Made by a program: the position numbers and the translations under genes. From Vicinamibacteria bacterium (GTDB lineage: Bacteria > Acidobacteriota > Vicinamibacteria > Vicinamibacterales > UBA8438), in NCBI GenBank assembly GCA_022820825.1, contig JAJEEU010000062.1:1-64000 (forward strand): a stretch of 64,000 bases of DNA. The letters are read 5' to 3'. Below are positions 18,763-27,525 of the stretch, one piece after another; the first letter of the stretch is position 1; each line of letters opens with the position of its first letter. Below the pieces are notes generated by a model. The model made no database searches. It saw only the letters and a program-made list of their open reading frames with translations, and was not told the DNA's origin.

Positions 18763-19617
18763 TCAGCGCAACTGTTTCACGGCATCCTCGATGAGCGCCG
18801 CAAGCTCGCGGTATGTTAATCGAATTTCCCCGTCGCCACTCGCTGGCGGGTGTGGGGCGGCCGGGCTGTCGACGACCTGCTGGCCGGGCGCGGACGGCGC
18901 CTGCACGACCTGGCAGTCCTGATCCTCGCCTCCCGCCCCCGACTCCCCCGGATCCGGACATATCGGCGCCGGCGCAGCGATGCCGTACGAGCCGCGCAGC
19001 GTCTGCAGCCGCTCCACCTCCTCGCGCGACAGCAGCCGCTCGCGGCCGAGCGTGCGCGCCACCAGGCTGATGCGCGCGAAGTGCTCGATGGTCTCCATCT
19101 TGTAGTACGCGGCGTACAGGTCGCCGGCGACCGTCAGCGCGCCGTGGTTCGCCAGCAGCAGGCCGTCGTGGGCCTTGATGTACTGCCTTACGGCGTCGGC
19201 CAGCTCCTTTGTGGACGGCGTGCCGTATTCGGCGATTGGAATGCTGCCCAGCGTCGTGACCACCTCGGCGAGCACGGCCCGGTCCAGGGGTATCCCGGCC
19301 ACGGCGAAGCCGGTGGCGGTGGGCGGATGCGCGTGGACCACGGCGCTTGTCTCGGGGCGCAGCTCGTACACCGCCAGGTGCATCAGCAGCTCCGACGACG
19401 GGTCGCGCCGGCCCGCCAGCTTGCGTCCCTCGAAGTCGGTGACCACCATCATGTCGGGCGTCATGAAGCCCTTGGATACGCCCTTGGGCGTGGTGAGGAG
19501 GCGCTCGTCGTCGAGGCGGACGCTGATGTTGCCGTCGTTCGACGCCACGTAGGCGCGGGCGTGCAGGCGCCGCCCCAACTCGACGATATCGGCGCGCAGT
19601 TCCTCCTCGCGATTCAT
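18763..19617 (-). CDS. Class II aldolase/adducin with C-terminal encapsulation-type tail
   Basis: A zinc aldolase of the L-fuculose/rhamnulose-phosphate family. Residues about 1-215 form the fold with SNDGNISVRLDD, the catalytic Glu in DPSSELLMHLAVY, the zinc pair VVHAHPPTATGFA and the third His in LANHGALTVAG. Homologues stop near residue 220. This one continues with a Pro/Ala/Gly/Ser-rich linker of about 45 residues and ends in an amphipathic helix, LTYRELAALIEDAVKQLR. A linker plus terminal amphipathic helix is the known signature of cargo targeted into microcompartments, and the shell genes follow immediately. It probably cleaves a deoxysugar phosphate to lactaldehyde and DHAP inside the shell. 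Confidence 0.88.
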   Translation of the reverse strand: MNREEELRADIVELGRRLHARAYVASNDGNISVRLDDERLLTTPKGVSKGFMTPDMMVVTDFEGRKLAGRRDPSSELLMHLAVYELRPETSAVVHAHPPTATGFAVAGIPLDRAVLAEVVTTLGSIPIAEYGTPSTKELADAVRQYIKAHDGLLLANHGALTVAGDLYAAYYKMETIEHFARISLVARTLGRERLLSREEVERLQTLRGSYGIAAPAPICPDPGESGAGGEDQDCQVVQAPSAPGQQVVDSPAAPHPPASGDGEIRLTYRELAALIEDAVKQLR

Positions 19618-19630
19618 TGCATCATCCGGG

Positions 19631-19894
19631 TTACGAACTCTCCATGAACGTCCGGCGGCATTTCTCGGAGCAGAAATAGTGCACCTGGCCGCCGGAGCGC
19701 GCTTCCAGTGCGCGCGACTGCTGCACGAACGTGCCGCACACCGGGTCGCGTGCGAGCGGCAGGCTCCTGTCCGCCTTTCCCGACGTCTTCCGCCGGGGCT
19801 CGGTGGCGCCGGAGAAGATGCCGTGGAAAAAGCTCCAGAGCAGGCGGATGATCAGCACCGCGATCAGCAGCCGGACGATCCACCCACCGAGCAT
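19631..19894 (-). CDS. Membrane-anchored YHS/TRASH-like metal-binding protein
   Basis: An 87-residue protein with one N-terminal membrane helix (IVRLLIAVLIIRLLWSFF), a basic linker and a C-terminal YHS-type domain: RDPVCGTFV, then VHYFCSEKCRRTF. The three Cys and neighbouring Tyr-Phe match YHS/TRASH domains that bind copper or iron. It lies 13 bases upstream of the aldolase gene. Any connection with the microcompartment is not evident from the sequence. Confidence 0.75.
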   Translation of the reverse strand: MLGGWIVRLLIAVLIIRLLWSFFHGIFSGATEPRRKTSGKADRSLPLARDPVCGTFVQQSRALEARSGGQVHYFCSEKCRRTFMESS

Positions 19895-19914
19895 CGGCAG
19901 CCGTTCCTCTCACC

Positions 19915-20544
19915 TCACGGCCCGTCCGCCGCACCGCTGGCGTCGAGGCCGCCGTGCGCCGCGCCCATGCGCTCGATCGCGTCGCGCGCGGCGCCGCTTT
20001 CCGGCGTGCCGGGCGCCACCGCGATCACCTGCTCCCAGGCCTCCCGGGCGCCGTCCAGGTCCTGCAGGCCGAACGCCTTCACGATGCCCAGACTGAGCAG
20101 CGTCCGCGGATGCTCCGGGTTGGCGGCCAGCACCCGCTCGAACGCCTCCACCGCGCGTTCGGCCTGGCCGTCATAGAAGTAGCTCACCCCGAGGCTCGCG
20201 CCCGCGTCGGCGTCGGCCGGGTCCAGGGCAAGAACCTCCTCGTACCACGGAATCGCCGCGGAGAACTGCCGTGCGTTGAAGTACAGGTCGCCGAGCGCCG
20301 CGCGCGGCAGCGGGTCGTCCGCGTCCGCGGCTGCGGTCTCTTCCAGCGTGGCCACGCGGGCCGGATCGACTTCGGTTGCCTCGGGCGCGGAACCCGCGCC
20401 CAGCGCCGTCGAGGACCGCTCTTCCGCGGCGGGTTCCCGGGCCGCGGGCGGCGCCGGCGGCTGCTCGCTCCAGATGATCCAGCCCATGACGGCGACCGAG
20501 GCCGCCGCGGCGACGCCCAGCACCCCCCATTCGCGCCCGCTCAT
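19915..20544 (-). CDS. Membrane-anchored TPR protein
   Basis: A 209-residue protein starting at the ATG at 20544 (MSGREWGVLG). It has one N-terminal membrane helix, a Pro/Ala/Glu-rich linker and three TPR units from residue about 90: LPRAALGDLYFNARQFSAAI, DAGASLGVSYFYDGQAERAV and PRTLLSLGIVKAFGLQDLDG. It probably acts as a scaffold in or near the cell envelope. Upstream in-frame starts to 20583 have no support. It marks the left edge of the defence island. Confidence 0.75.
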   Translation of the reverse strand: MSGREWGVLGVAAAASVAVMGWIIWSEQPPAPPAAREPAAEERSSTALGAGSAPEATEVDPARVATLEETAAADADDPLPRAALGDLYFNARQFSAAIPWYEEVLALDPADADAGASLGVSYFYDGQAERAVEAFERVLAANPEHPRTLLSLGIVKAFGLQDLDGAREAWEQVIAVAPGTPESGAARDAIERMGAAHGGLDASGAADGP

Positions 20545-20598
20545 GCCACGATGATATCCGCTCCGGGTCGGCAGGCGTCCCAACGCCGCATCCCACGA

Positions 20599-23500
20599 TC
20601 AACCGTCCAGCAGCTTCTTGAGGGTCGTGTCCGAAGGAAACTCCTCCTCAGGCGCCACGAACTCCGGTGGCGTGAAGAGCGGGTTGCCCGGCGACCAGAG
20701 CTCCAAGCTGTCGGAATGTTCCTCGTAGTAGGCGGGATCAGTGGTCACACGCAACCGGTCGGTCATGCCGGGAGCCAGCAGGCCGTACTCGCGCCGGCCG
20801 AGCGGTTGAATATGGGCGCCGGGCGGCATCAGGTCGGGCGAGGCAATCACCCGGTCGAGATCCTCCATGGCCACCGGCGAAGACGCCCGCGGCGGCATCG
20901 CAACGTCCGTGTCCACGGCGGCGTCGATGTCGAACCCGGCGGCCGCGTCCCGCACCTGACGCTCGATCGCGTCGGCGACACTGCCTTGCTCCGCCGGCGC
21001 TTCCGCGCCCGGCGTCTCCCCCGTTCGCCTTCCGCGGCCGGTGAGGACCGCGCCGGTGATGGTCTGCGGAAGTCGGGCCAGGATCGGCTGCAGGGAACCG
21101 ATGACCGTCTCGAAGAGGTTGATGCGGGTTCGCAGTGCACGGTAGACGTCGGTTTCGACCGTTCCGGCATAGTGCAGGTTGACGATTTGAATTGCCGCAT
21201 GGCTCTGGCCCAGGCGGTCGATGCGGCCGATCCGCTGCTCCACGCGCATCGGGTTCCACGGCATGTCGTAGTTGACCAGGGCGCCGCAGAACTGGAAGTT
21301 CAGGCCTTCCGCGGCGGCGTCGGTGCACAGCAGCAAGTCGGCCTCGCCGTTACGGAAGCGGCGCTTGACCTCATCGCGGCCGATCGTGGTCCATTCTCCG
21401 CCGGCGGAAAGCACCTCGCCCCCGCGGCCCGAGAAGCACATCAGGCGCAGTTCACCTTCCCACTGGCGTAGCTCCTCCCGCAGAAAGTCCATCGTGTCTG
21501 TGTACTGCGTGAACACCATCGCCTGGGTGAAACCAGCCTGCCGTAGCTCGCGGACCACGCCCTTCAGTTCCTGCACCTTGCTGTCCGGAGGCAGGCGGCC
21601 GATGTCCTCCAACAGCGCCTGGATGTCAGTGGCCTCCTCGAAGGCCAGCGCTCGCTGCTCGAAGCTCGCCACCTCATCGGCTTCCCGCGCCTCGTCCGAC
21701 GTCTCGTCGTCGGATACGTCCTCGTCCAGACCTGCAAGAAGGGAGGGCGGCGGATGGTCCGCGTCCGCGCCCGCCGGCCTATCGCCGGCCCTGGCCACGG
21801 CGTCGAGATGCCGCTGCAGCGTGGTGCGCAGGGCCTGGAAGCTGCTGGCCAGCCGGCGGCGGTAGATGGTCATGACGAACCCCACCGCCGTGCGCTCATC
21901 TGCTGCCGCCTGATTGTACGTGGTGGTGATGTAGTCCTCCACCGCGTCGTAGAGCGCGCGCTCGCCGGCGGTCATCTCGACGAAGCGATCCTCGACCTTG
22001 CGTTCGGCGATCGGCGTCTTCAGCAGGCCCGCCTTGTGATAGCGGCGCAGCAACTCGCGCGTATGCCGCGAGACGAGATGGCGCACCGGCGTCTGTGACC
22101 GCATGAGCGCCAGCGCCGCGCGGCGCTCCGGCGTTTCGAGCTGGCGGCGCGGAATACTGGCGGAGTCCCGCAACGCGCGGAGCACCCGGTTGGCCCGCAA
22201 CGGCGACAGGCTGGTGATGCGCCGGGCGGCCGGCACGGTCACCGCGCCGTACTGCCGCTCCGCCGCCTGGAACAGCCGTGCCATCCGTTCGACGGCCTCG
22301 TTCGACGGGCTGGGCTGGCCGAGGTCCTCGAAGAACTGGAGGAACGCCGCATCCGTCCAGTCGGGCGGCAGCCCCAGCAGGTTCAACAGGTCCCAGACCT
22401 CGACAGGATGCACCTGCATCGGGGTCGCCGTCAGCAGCAGCATGCCGGCAGCCCGCTCCTTGAGGCCCTGCATGAGCCGCAGCAGGGCGTTCGGCCCGCC
22501 TTCCTGCGCCGAGCCCGCCGCACGCCGCCGCGCGTGATGCGCTTCGTCCAGCACCACCAGATCCCACGGCGCCGCCTCCTCCAGCAGGACCTTCGCCCGG
22601 TCGCGCCGGCGCATCAGGTGGCTGGAGGCAATGACGACCGGCTCGGCATGCCACGCATCCGGCTCCACCGCGCGCCGCTCGCGTCCGCGCAGCGCCGGAG
22701 AGGAATACCAGACAAGCTGGCGCCCGTCGTAGATCGGCCAGTTCAGGTTGAACTTCTCGCGCAGCTCGATCTGCCACTGCCGGAGCACTGCTTTAGGCGC
22801 CAGGATCAGGATCCGTCTGGCCCTTCCGGCGAGCCACGCCTGCCGCAACAGCAGGCCAGCCTGGATGGTCTTGCCCAGACCCACTTCGTCGGCAATCAAC
22901 AGTCGCGGCGGCCAGTGCGCGTAGAGGCGTTCGAACGCCCGCACCTGGTGCGGCCAGGGAACGACCGCCGCAGTTGCCTCGCCGACGCGTGCGCCCGCCG
23001 CAGGCAGCGCGGGCGCCCGGTCGATGAACGCCCACACCCGGCGGCGGAGATCGACAGCCGGTTCTTCGATCTCGCCGGCGGGTGTTTCGTCCGGCGGGAC
23101 AGGTGGCGGGGTGGCCGGATCGGGCGCGGCTTCCCGCAGGCGCGCGGGCCGGTCGCTGGCGGGCATGAAGCGCAGCAGGTCGCGGCGCGCCGCCTCGGGG
23201 GCGTCGAGCACGACCACGCGCTGCGCCCGGTCGGCCCAGATGCGCGCGAAGTTGGCGTCCTCGTCCTTGACCCGCTCCGGTTCGGGCCCCCAGCTCGTGT
23301 AGACGTTGATGCTCTCCCAGTTGCGCCGCCAGCCGGCCGCCGTCTCGTTGAGGCTCCCGTTCCAGGCGAGCGTGTCACCCGCCCGGTCGGTCACTATGCC
23401 GGCCTTCTCGTGAAAGATGCCGTCTTCGGGAATCGGCCGGCGGGCGGTGTCGCACGGTACGGCCACCTTCACGTCGAGATGGCCGCGCGCGACCATCCAG

Positions 23501-23835
23501 GCCAGCAGTTCCAGCGCGTCGGCGGCGTCCTGATCGGCTGGCGCCAGCGGCGCCTCCGCCAGATACTGCTCGACTTGCTCGCGTAGCTCCGTGCCGCGCT
23601 CGATGGCCGCAATCTCGGCCGGTGGCAGCGTGCACCCGACGACCAGCCGCATGCGGCCGCCGTTGCGCACCAGCCCCTCGATGCCACGCGCCGCCAGGAC
23701 CAGCGCTCCGGCGTTGAAGTAGCCCGTCAACCGGTCGTAGCGCTCCGCGTCTTCGAGGGCCGGAACGTAAAACAGGCGCACGAGGTCGCCGTCGTCCGGC
23801 GTGTACTTCCGCTTCCAGGTGCGCGTGGCGAGCAT
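20599..23835 (-). CDS. PLD-like/SNF2-type helicase of a phage-defence locus
   Basis: A 1078-residue protein. Residues about 1-230 form a phospholipase D-like domain with IFHEKAGIVTDRAGDTLAWN and GSLNET; the HxK-type pair is reduced to HEK, and the second HKD copy is not obvious. Then comes a superfamily 2 helicase: Walker A ADEVGLGKTIQ near 313, DEAH box VVLDEAHHARR near 427, LLTATPMQV, and the C-terminal motor with CTDAAAEGLNFQ and EQRIGRIDRLGQ near 865. Families of this architecture occur with DUF1156 methylases and DUF499 ATPases in loci linked to phage defence. It starts three bases after the end of the methylase frame, so the two are coupled. Confidence 0.88.
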   Translation of the reverse strand: MLATRTWKRKYTPDDGDLVRLFYVPALEDAERYDRLTGYFNAGALVLAARGIEGLVRNGGRMRLVVGCTLPPAEIAAIERGTELREQVEQYLAEAPLAPADQDAADALELLAWMVARGHLDVKVAVPCDTARRPIPEDGIFHEKAGIVTDRAGDTLAWNGSLNETAAGWRRNWESINVYTSWGPEPERVKDEDANFARIWADRAQRVVVLDAPEAARRDLLRFMPASDRPARLREAAPDPATPPPVPPDETPAGEIEEPAVDLRRRVWAFIDRAPALPAAGARVGEATAAVVPWPHQVRAFERLYAHWPPRLLIADEVGLGKTIQAGLLLRQAWLAGRARRILILAPKAVLRQWQIELREKFNLNWPIYDGRQLVWYSSPALRGRERRAVEPDAWHAEPVVIASSHLMRRRDRAKVLLEEAAPWDLVVLDEAHHARRRAAGSAQEGGPNALLRLMQGLKERAAGMLLLTATPMQVHPVEVWDLLNLLGLPPDWTDAAFLQFFEDLGQPSPSNEAVERMARLFQAAERQYGAVTVPAARRITSLSPLRANRVLRALRDSASIPRRQLETPERRAALALMRSQTPVRHLVSRHTRELLRRYHKAGLLKTPIAERKVEDRFVEMTAGERALYDAVEDYITTTYNQAAADERTAVGFVMTIYRRRLASSFQALRTTLQRHLDAVARAGDRPAGADADHPPPSLLAGLDEDVSDDETSDEAREADEVASFEQRALAFEEATDIQALLEDIGRLPPDSKVQELKGVVRELRQAGFTQAMVFTQYTDTMDFLREELRQWEGELRLMCFSGRGGEVLSAGGEWTTIGRDEVKRRFRNGEADLLLCTDAAAEGLNFQFCGALVNYDMPWNPMRVEQRIGRIDRLGQSHAAIQIVNLHYAGTVETDVYRALRTRINLFETVIGSLQPILARLPQTITGAVLTGRGRRTGETPGAEAPAEQGSVADAIERQVRDAAAGFDIDAAVDTDVAMPPRASSPVAMEDLDRVIASPDLMPPGAHIQPLGRREYGLLAPGMTDRLRVTTDPAYYEEHSDSLELWSPGNPLFTPPEFVAPEEEFPSDTTLKKLLDG

Positions 23836-23838
23836 CGG

Positions 23839-26465
23839 TCAGCTCTCCTCGCGCCAGAAACGCAACTGATCAGGCTCGTCGATGCGGTCATCGTAGGCGA
23901 AGCGGTAGAGGTTGTAGAGCGCCTCGAAATCGCTGCTCGACGCTTCGACCGCGCCTTCGAGCGCGACGCCGGTGAACGTCCGCGAAGGCGGCAGGGTCTC
24001 CAGGACAGCTTCGAGCGCCGCGAAGAAACGCGGCTCGCGGCGTCGAGCGCGTCTTCGGGCGTCACGGCATACGGGTCCCAGGGCTCCTCGAACAGCACCC
24101 GCTGGCGCCGGCGGCGGCGCTCCGCGGGCTGCGGGCGCGGCGTGCCGCGCCGCAACGGCCAGCGCCGCGAGAACTCCTCCAGCGCCGGCCCGAAAGACGC
24201 CAGGTACAGATCGACGCCTGTGATGCCCGCCTCCTGGAACTCCTCGACCCGGGCCCGGACGGCGCGCGCGACCACCGGCTCCACGTCTTCCCAGTACACC
24301 GTATCGCTCTCGTCCCCGTAGGCCGGGCGAGCTTCGCGCACGGTAGACGCTCCGCCCGCCGCAGCCGGGCGGCCGGTGTCGCGCGGACGGCACACGAGGA
24401 AGATGGTGCTGTTGGCCGCCGCCTTGTCCTTGATGTGCAGGCTGCCCTCAGCCTCGGTGTTCACCGGCCACGACGCGGTGATGGCGAAGCCGGCCTCGAT
24501 CAGTCCCGTCGTGAGCGCGTCCCAGGCGCCGGTCGCCTTGTGCGTGAACATCAGCGTCATGATGCCGTCCGCCCTGAGGACGCGCCGGCACTCAGCGAAG
24601 ATGGCCGCCATGCGCTGCTGGTAGTCGCGCCCTGCCAGCTCCCTGGCACCCGGCTGCCCCGCGAAGCGCGCCGGATTGGCCACCGCCTCGTTCTCTTTGT
24701 CGGTCAGCTTCCGCCGGAAGAGCTCCGGGAAGACGTGGCCGGCCGTGCGCTTGAGCCAGACGTAGAAGAAGTCCGACAGCTCCGCGTACATCACGTTGTC
24801 GTAGTAGGGCGGGTCCATGACGACGACGTCGACCGACCCGTCGTCGATGTGGTCGAGGTTGTCGCCCGGCTTGCAGGTGATCGTGACAGCGGGCGGATCG
24901 GGATGGGCGCCGGTTTCTTCGTCAGCCGCGTCGAAAAGACCGCCCGCCCCGGCGGCGGTCTCGGGCCGCACCAGCGCCACGAGCTCCCGAATGCACTTGG
25001 CGGTCTGCTCGATGACCCAGTCGTAGCCGAGCCCCACGATCAGGGGAGCCATTTCCGCGTAGGACCACTTGAACGCGAAGTCGTGCCGGTCGAAGGTGCC
25101 AGCAACGACCTCGCGACCGGCGTGCCAGCGCGTCATTCGGGAGTTGTAGTCGCGGAGCTTGTCCAGCGACAGCGCCAGATACGCGTAGGCCGCCTTGCGA
25201 ACGTCATCGAGCCTCCCGGCCGCGTGATCAGCGTCGAGCATCTCGCGGAAGACCTCGACGCTGACGCCGTGGCAGAGAAGCTGGCGCGGCGAGAACAGAT
25301 CCTGCCAGTGCTTCATGCCATAGCGGTGCGGCTCCGTTGTCTTGTTGCCGTCCGGAATCGTCTCACTCGGCACGAAATCGAACGCCTCCCACTCCGGCAG
25401 CTTGTCGGCGAGCTTCTTCTGAATCTCGGAGGTGTTGTCGTCTTCCGGTCGGGGAGCGCGGTAACCGCGGACCCACTTCTCGCGTATCCTGCCGGCCTTC
25501 GTCTTGGTCCGTACCCTCCGCTTGTAGACCACCGCGTAGAGCTGATCGCCCATCCGTCCGGCCTGCGCCTGCCGCTTGATCTCATCCCCGTCGAACACGC
25601 GGCCGCAATCCGTGTAGGGGCAAATCCCGTTGCCGCGCGCCACGGTGCCCGCCGATTGCTCCGCAGTGGAAGTCACGATCTCGAACGAGCAGACCCGCCG
25701 GTCCGAACCGGGACCGTTTTCGAGACGAGGTGCCAGGCGGATGCCGGTGCCGTCCGGGGCGACACGCCAGTTGGGTGACAGAGGTACGAGTCCATCGCAG
25801 TACGGACAGGTGACGGTGCGCGCCCAGAGGTAGCCTTCGATGCGAACGCCTTCGGGTTCCAACGGAAAGATGTGGTCGTACTTCCGCTCGGCTCGGCGCA
25901 TGAACTCCCGCGTCACGTCGTCGAACTGCGTGTGCAGCGCCGTCCCGTGCACCCGTGGCCACTCGACCGTCGCCTTCAAGAGCAGGGACGCAACCGGGTT
26001 CACGTCGTTGGCGAGCACCGGATAACCCAACCGGTGGATCTCGATTGGGATGCTGCCTCCGCCAGCGGTGGGATCCAGAATCGTCCGCGCCAGTGAACTA
26101 CTCTCCACAGCACCTTCGACCCAATGCCGGTCATCCGCTGACGGCGTGTACGAGAACGCGCGTTTGTAGCCATAGGGGTTGGGACCGAGGTTTTCCTTGC
26201 TGCGCTTGGCCGCATCGAGCCTGCGCCGCGTCGCCACCGGATCCCCGTGAATCCCGATCACGTGCAGGAACTTGTTCCGGTCCGCATCAGCCGGCAGCAG
26301 CGACGCCAGCACCGCCGCCCGCGACGCGACCAGCGGACGCCGCGCCCACCAGACGTGGAGCCTGTTCGGCGCCGGGAACGGCGTCATGGGCGTCCGCTCA
26401 CGCGTGCTCTCGATACCGAGCGCCGAGATCGGCAGCCAGCGCTCGATCAGGCGGGTGTCAGGCAT
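23839..26465 (-). pseudogene. DUF1156 DNA methylase with a one-base frameshift near its 3' end
   Basis: Adenine-type DNA methyltransferase, about 875 residues if the frame is restored. DUF1156 begins at residue 1 (ALGIESTRER, RLHVWWARRPLVASRAA). The SAM-site motif ILDPTAGGGSIPIE is at 129-142, zinc-ribbon pairs VTCPYCDG and ICPYTDCG follow, and the catalytic motif VVVMDPPYYDN is near 550. Near 24036 one base seems missing: frame 1 reads VTPEDALDAA and then low-complexity Arg/Ser nonsense, while the next frame continues EPRFFAALEAVLETLPPS to a proper end (QLRFWREES, stop 23839). As printed, the frame runs on into the helicase gene and stops at 23727. A lost G in GCGGAG explains it. Confidence 0.85.
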
Positions 26466-26504
26466 GGCTCGGCATGAGTGTTGGAGTTGCTACCAGCCAG
26501 GTCG

Positions 26505-27356
26505 TCACACCTGAGGTCTTCCGCGTACACAGACCAGCCTCTGTATTGTGGTCTCGTCGCTGCCTGCAATTAAGTCAGACGCATCGCTAATGCTTCTGTT
26601 TACATCCACCGCAAACCTTTTGGACATCTCGTCGCACCATACGAACTCGCCTTCCCTCCGCCGGCCGTTGAAAGCCCAACCGAGCATATGATGCGTGTCT
26701 ACAGGTATGCCTATTTGGACAGGTTTCTTCCTCAGTCGCGTCTCAATCCGAAGCAACGCCGGCCGATTCCCCATGATCAACGGAATCGGCGAGCGCAATA
26801 GAAACATTCGCGTGGCGTCCAGATCACGCACGGTGAAACCGCCGTTCGCGCTCTCATCGGGCATCTCCAGTGCCAATTTCGTTATCAGGGCCTTGAACTG
26901 CGGGTAGTCATCCACCAGGTTGTGGTACTCTTTCTCATACAAATAATCAAACTTGTTAGGCTCCCGGTACCACATGGACAAAAACATGTGCTGAAGGATG
27001 TATCGCGTTGTATGTTCGCGGTTTGGTTGCGGAACGGATACCCGCAGCGCCTCCGCTCCTTGAGCTGCGACATTCACAACGCTTCTTACTGCTCTGGCCG
27101 ATATATCGTCCAAAAAACTGTACGCATCTTCGCCGTACGCCACCAATTTTTCGCCTCGAAACGCGGCGTACCCGTTGGCTTTTGAGAACAACTTGTCCGG
27201 TTTCTTTCGGTATATCCTGCCCGTCCTCCTGTCGCCTGTGTACAATTCGTCTTCACCTTCCGGCAGGAATCGCTTGATCAACCAGCGCGGCACATAGTGA
27301 TGGTTCTTTGCCCTATTTTGCCGGTCGAGATCAGGCGCATTGAAAACAAGTTGCAT
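26505..27356 (-). CDS. DUF4238 family protein
   Basis: A 283-residue protein of unknown function. The N-terminal motif NHHYVPRWLIKRF (residues about 18-30) fits the H-x-Y-V-P-x-x-L-x-x-F hallmark of DUF4238, and the middle has ILQHMFLSMWYREP. DUF4238 genes are often found among accessory and defence genes. The stretch is clearly less GC-rich than the surroundings, which points to recent acquisition. GGAG precedes the ATG at a normal distance. It lies 39 bases before the methylase gene on the same strand and could be transcribed with it. Confidence 0.75.
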   Translation of the reverse strand: MQLVFNAPDLDRQNRAKNHHYVPRWLIKRFLPEGEDELYTGDRRTGRIYRKKPDKLFSKANGYAAFRGEKLVAYGEDAYSFLDDISARAVRSVVNVAAQGAEALRVSVPQPNREHTTRYILQHMFLSMWYREPNKFDYLYEKEYHNLVDDYPQFKALITKLALEMPDESANGGFTVRDLDATRMFLLRSPIPLIMGNRPALLRIETRLRKKPVQIGIPVDTHHMLGWAFNGRRREGEFVWCDEMSKRFAVDVNRSISDASDLIAGSDETTIQRLVCVRGRPQV

Positions 27357-27488
27357 GTCTTCTCCAATCCACTAAAATCCCCGACTGCTTGATCGTCACG
27401 AGCGGCTCCAACGATCGTTACCGCTCATGTTATCACCGCTACCGACGTTGCCGCGCACCACTCGTTCCAGCATCGACTCACCGTTCCC

Positions 27489-27514
27489 CGTCAGGGGCGG
27501 CGCCGCGCCTGACG
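27489..27514. terminator. Strong imperfect palindrome after the HTH gene
   Basis: CGTCAGG (27489-27495), one mismatch, GCGGC/GCCGC back to back, one mismatch, then CCTGACG (27508-27514): a 26-base near-perfect palindrome about 12 bases beyond the stop of the large HTH gene. No run of T follows on either strand, so it is not a classical intrinsic terminator. It could limit readthrough or bind protein. Confidence 0.45.
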
Positions 27515-27525
27515 AACATGTGCGG

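Noticed and set aside
20599-23835. DISARM system
   Set aside because: The helicase could suggest DISARM, but no DrmB (DUF1998) or DrmA-type gene is present. The DUF1156 and DUF499 partners fit the helicase-methylase-ATPase type better.
27489-27514. Palindrome considered as an intrinsic terminator with certainty
   Set aside because: There is no T-tract on either strand, so only a terminator-like call with low confidence is kept.
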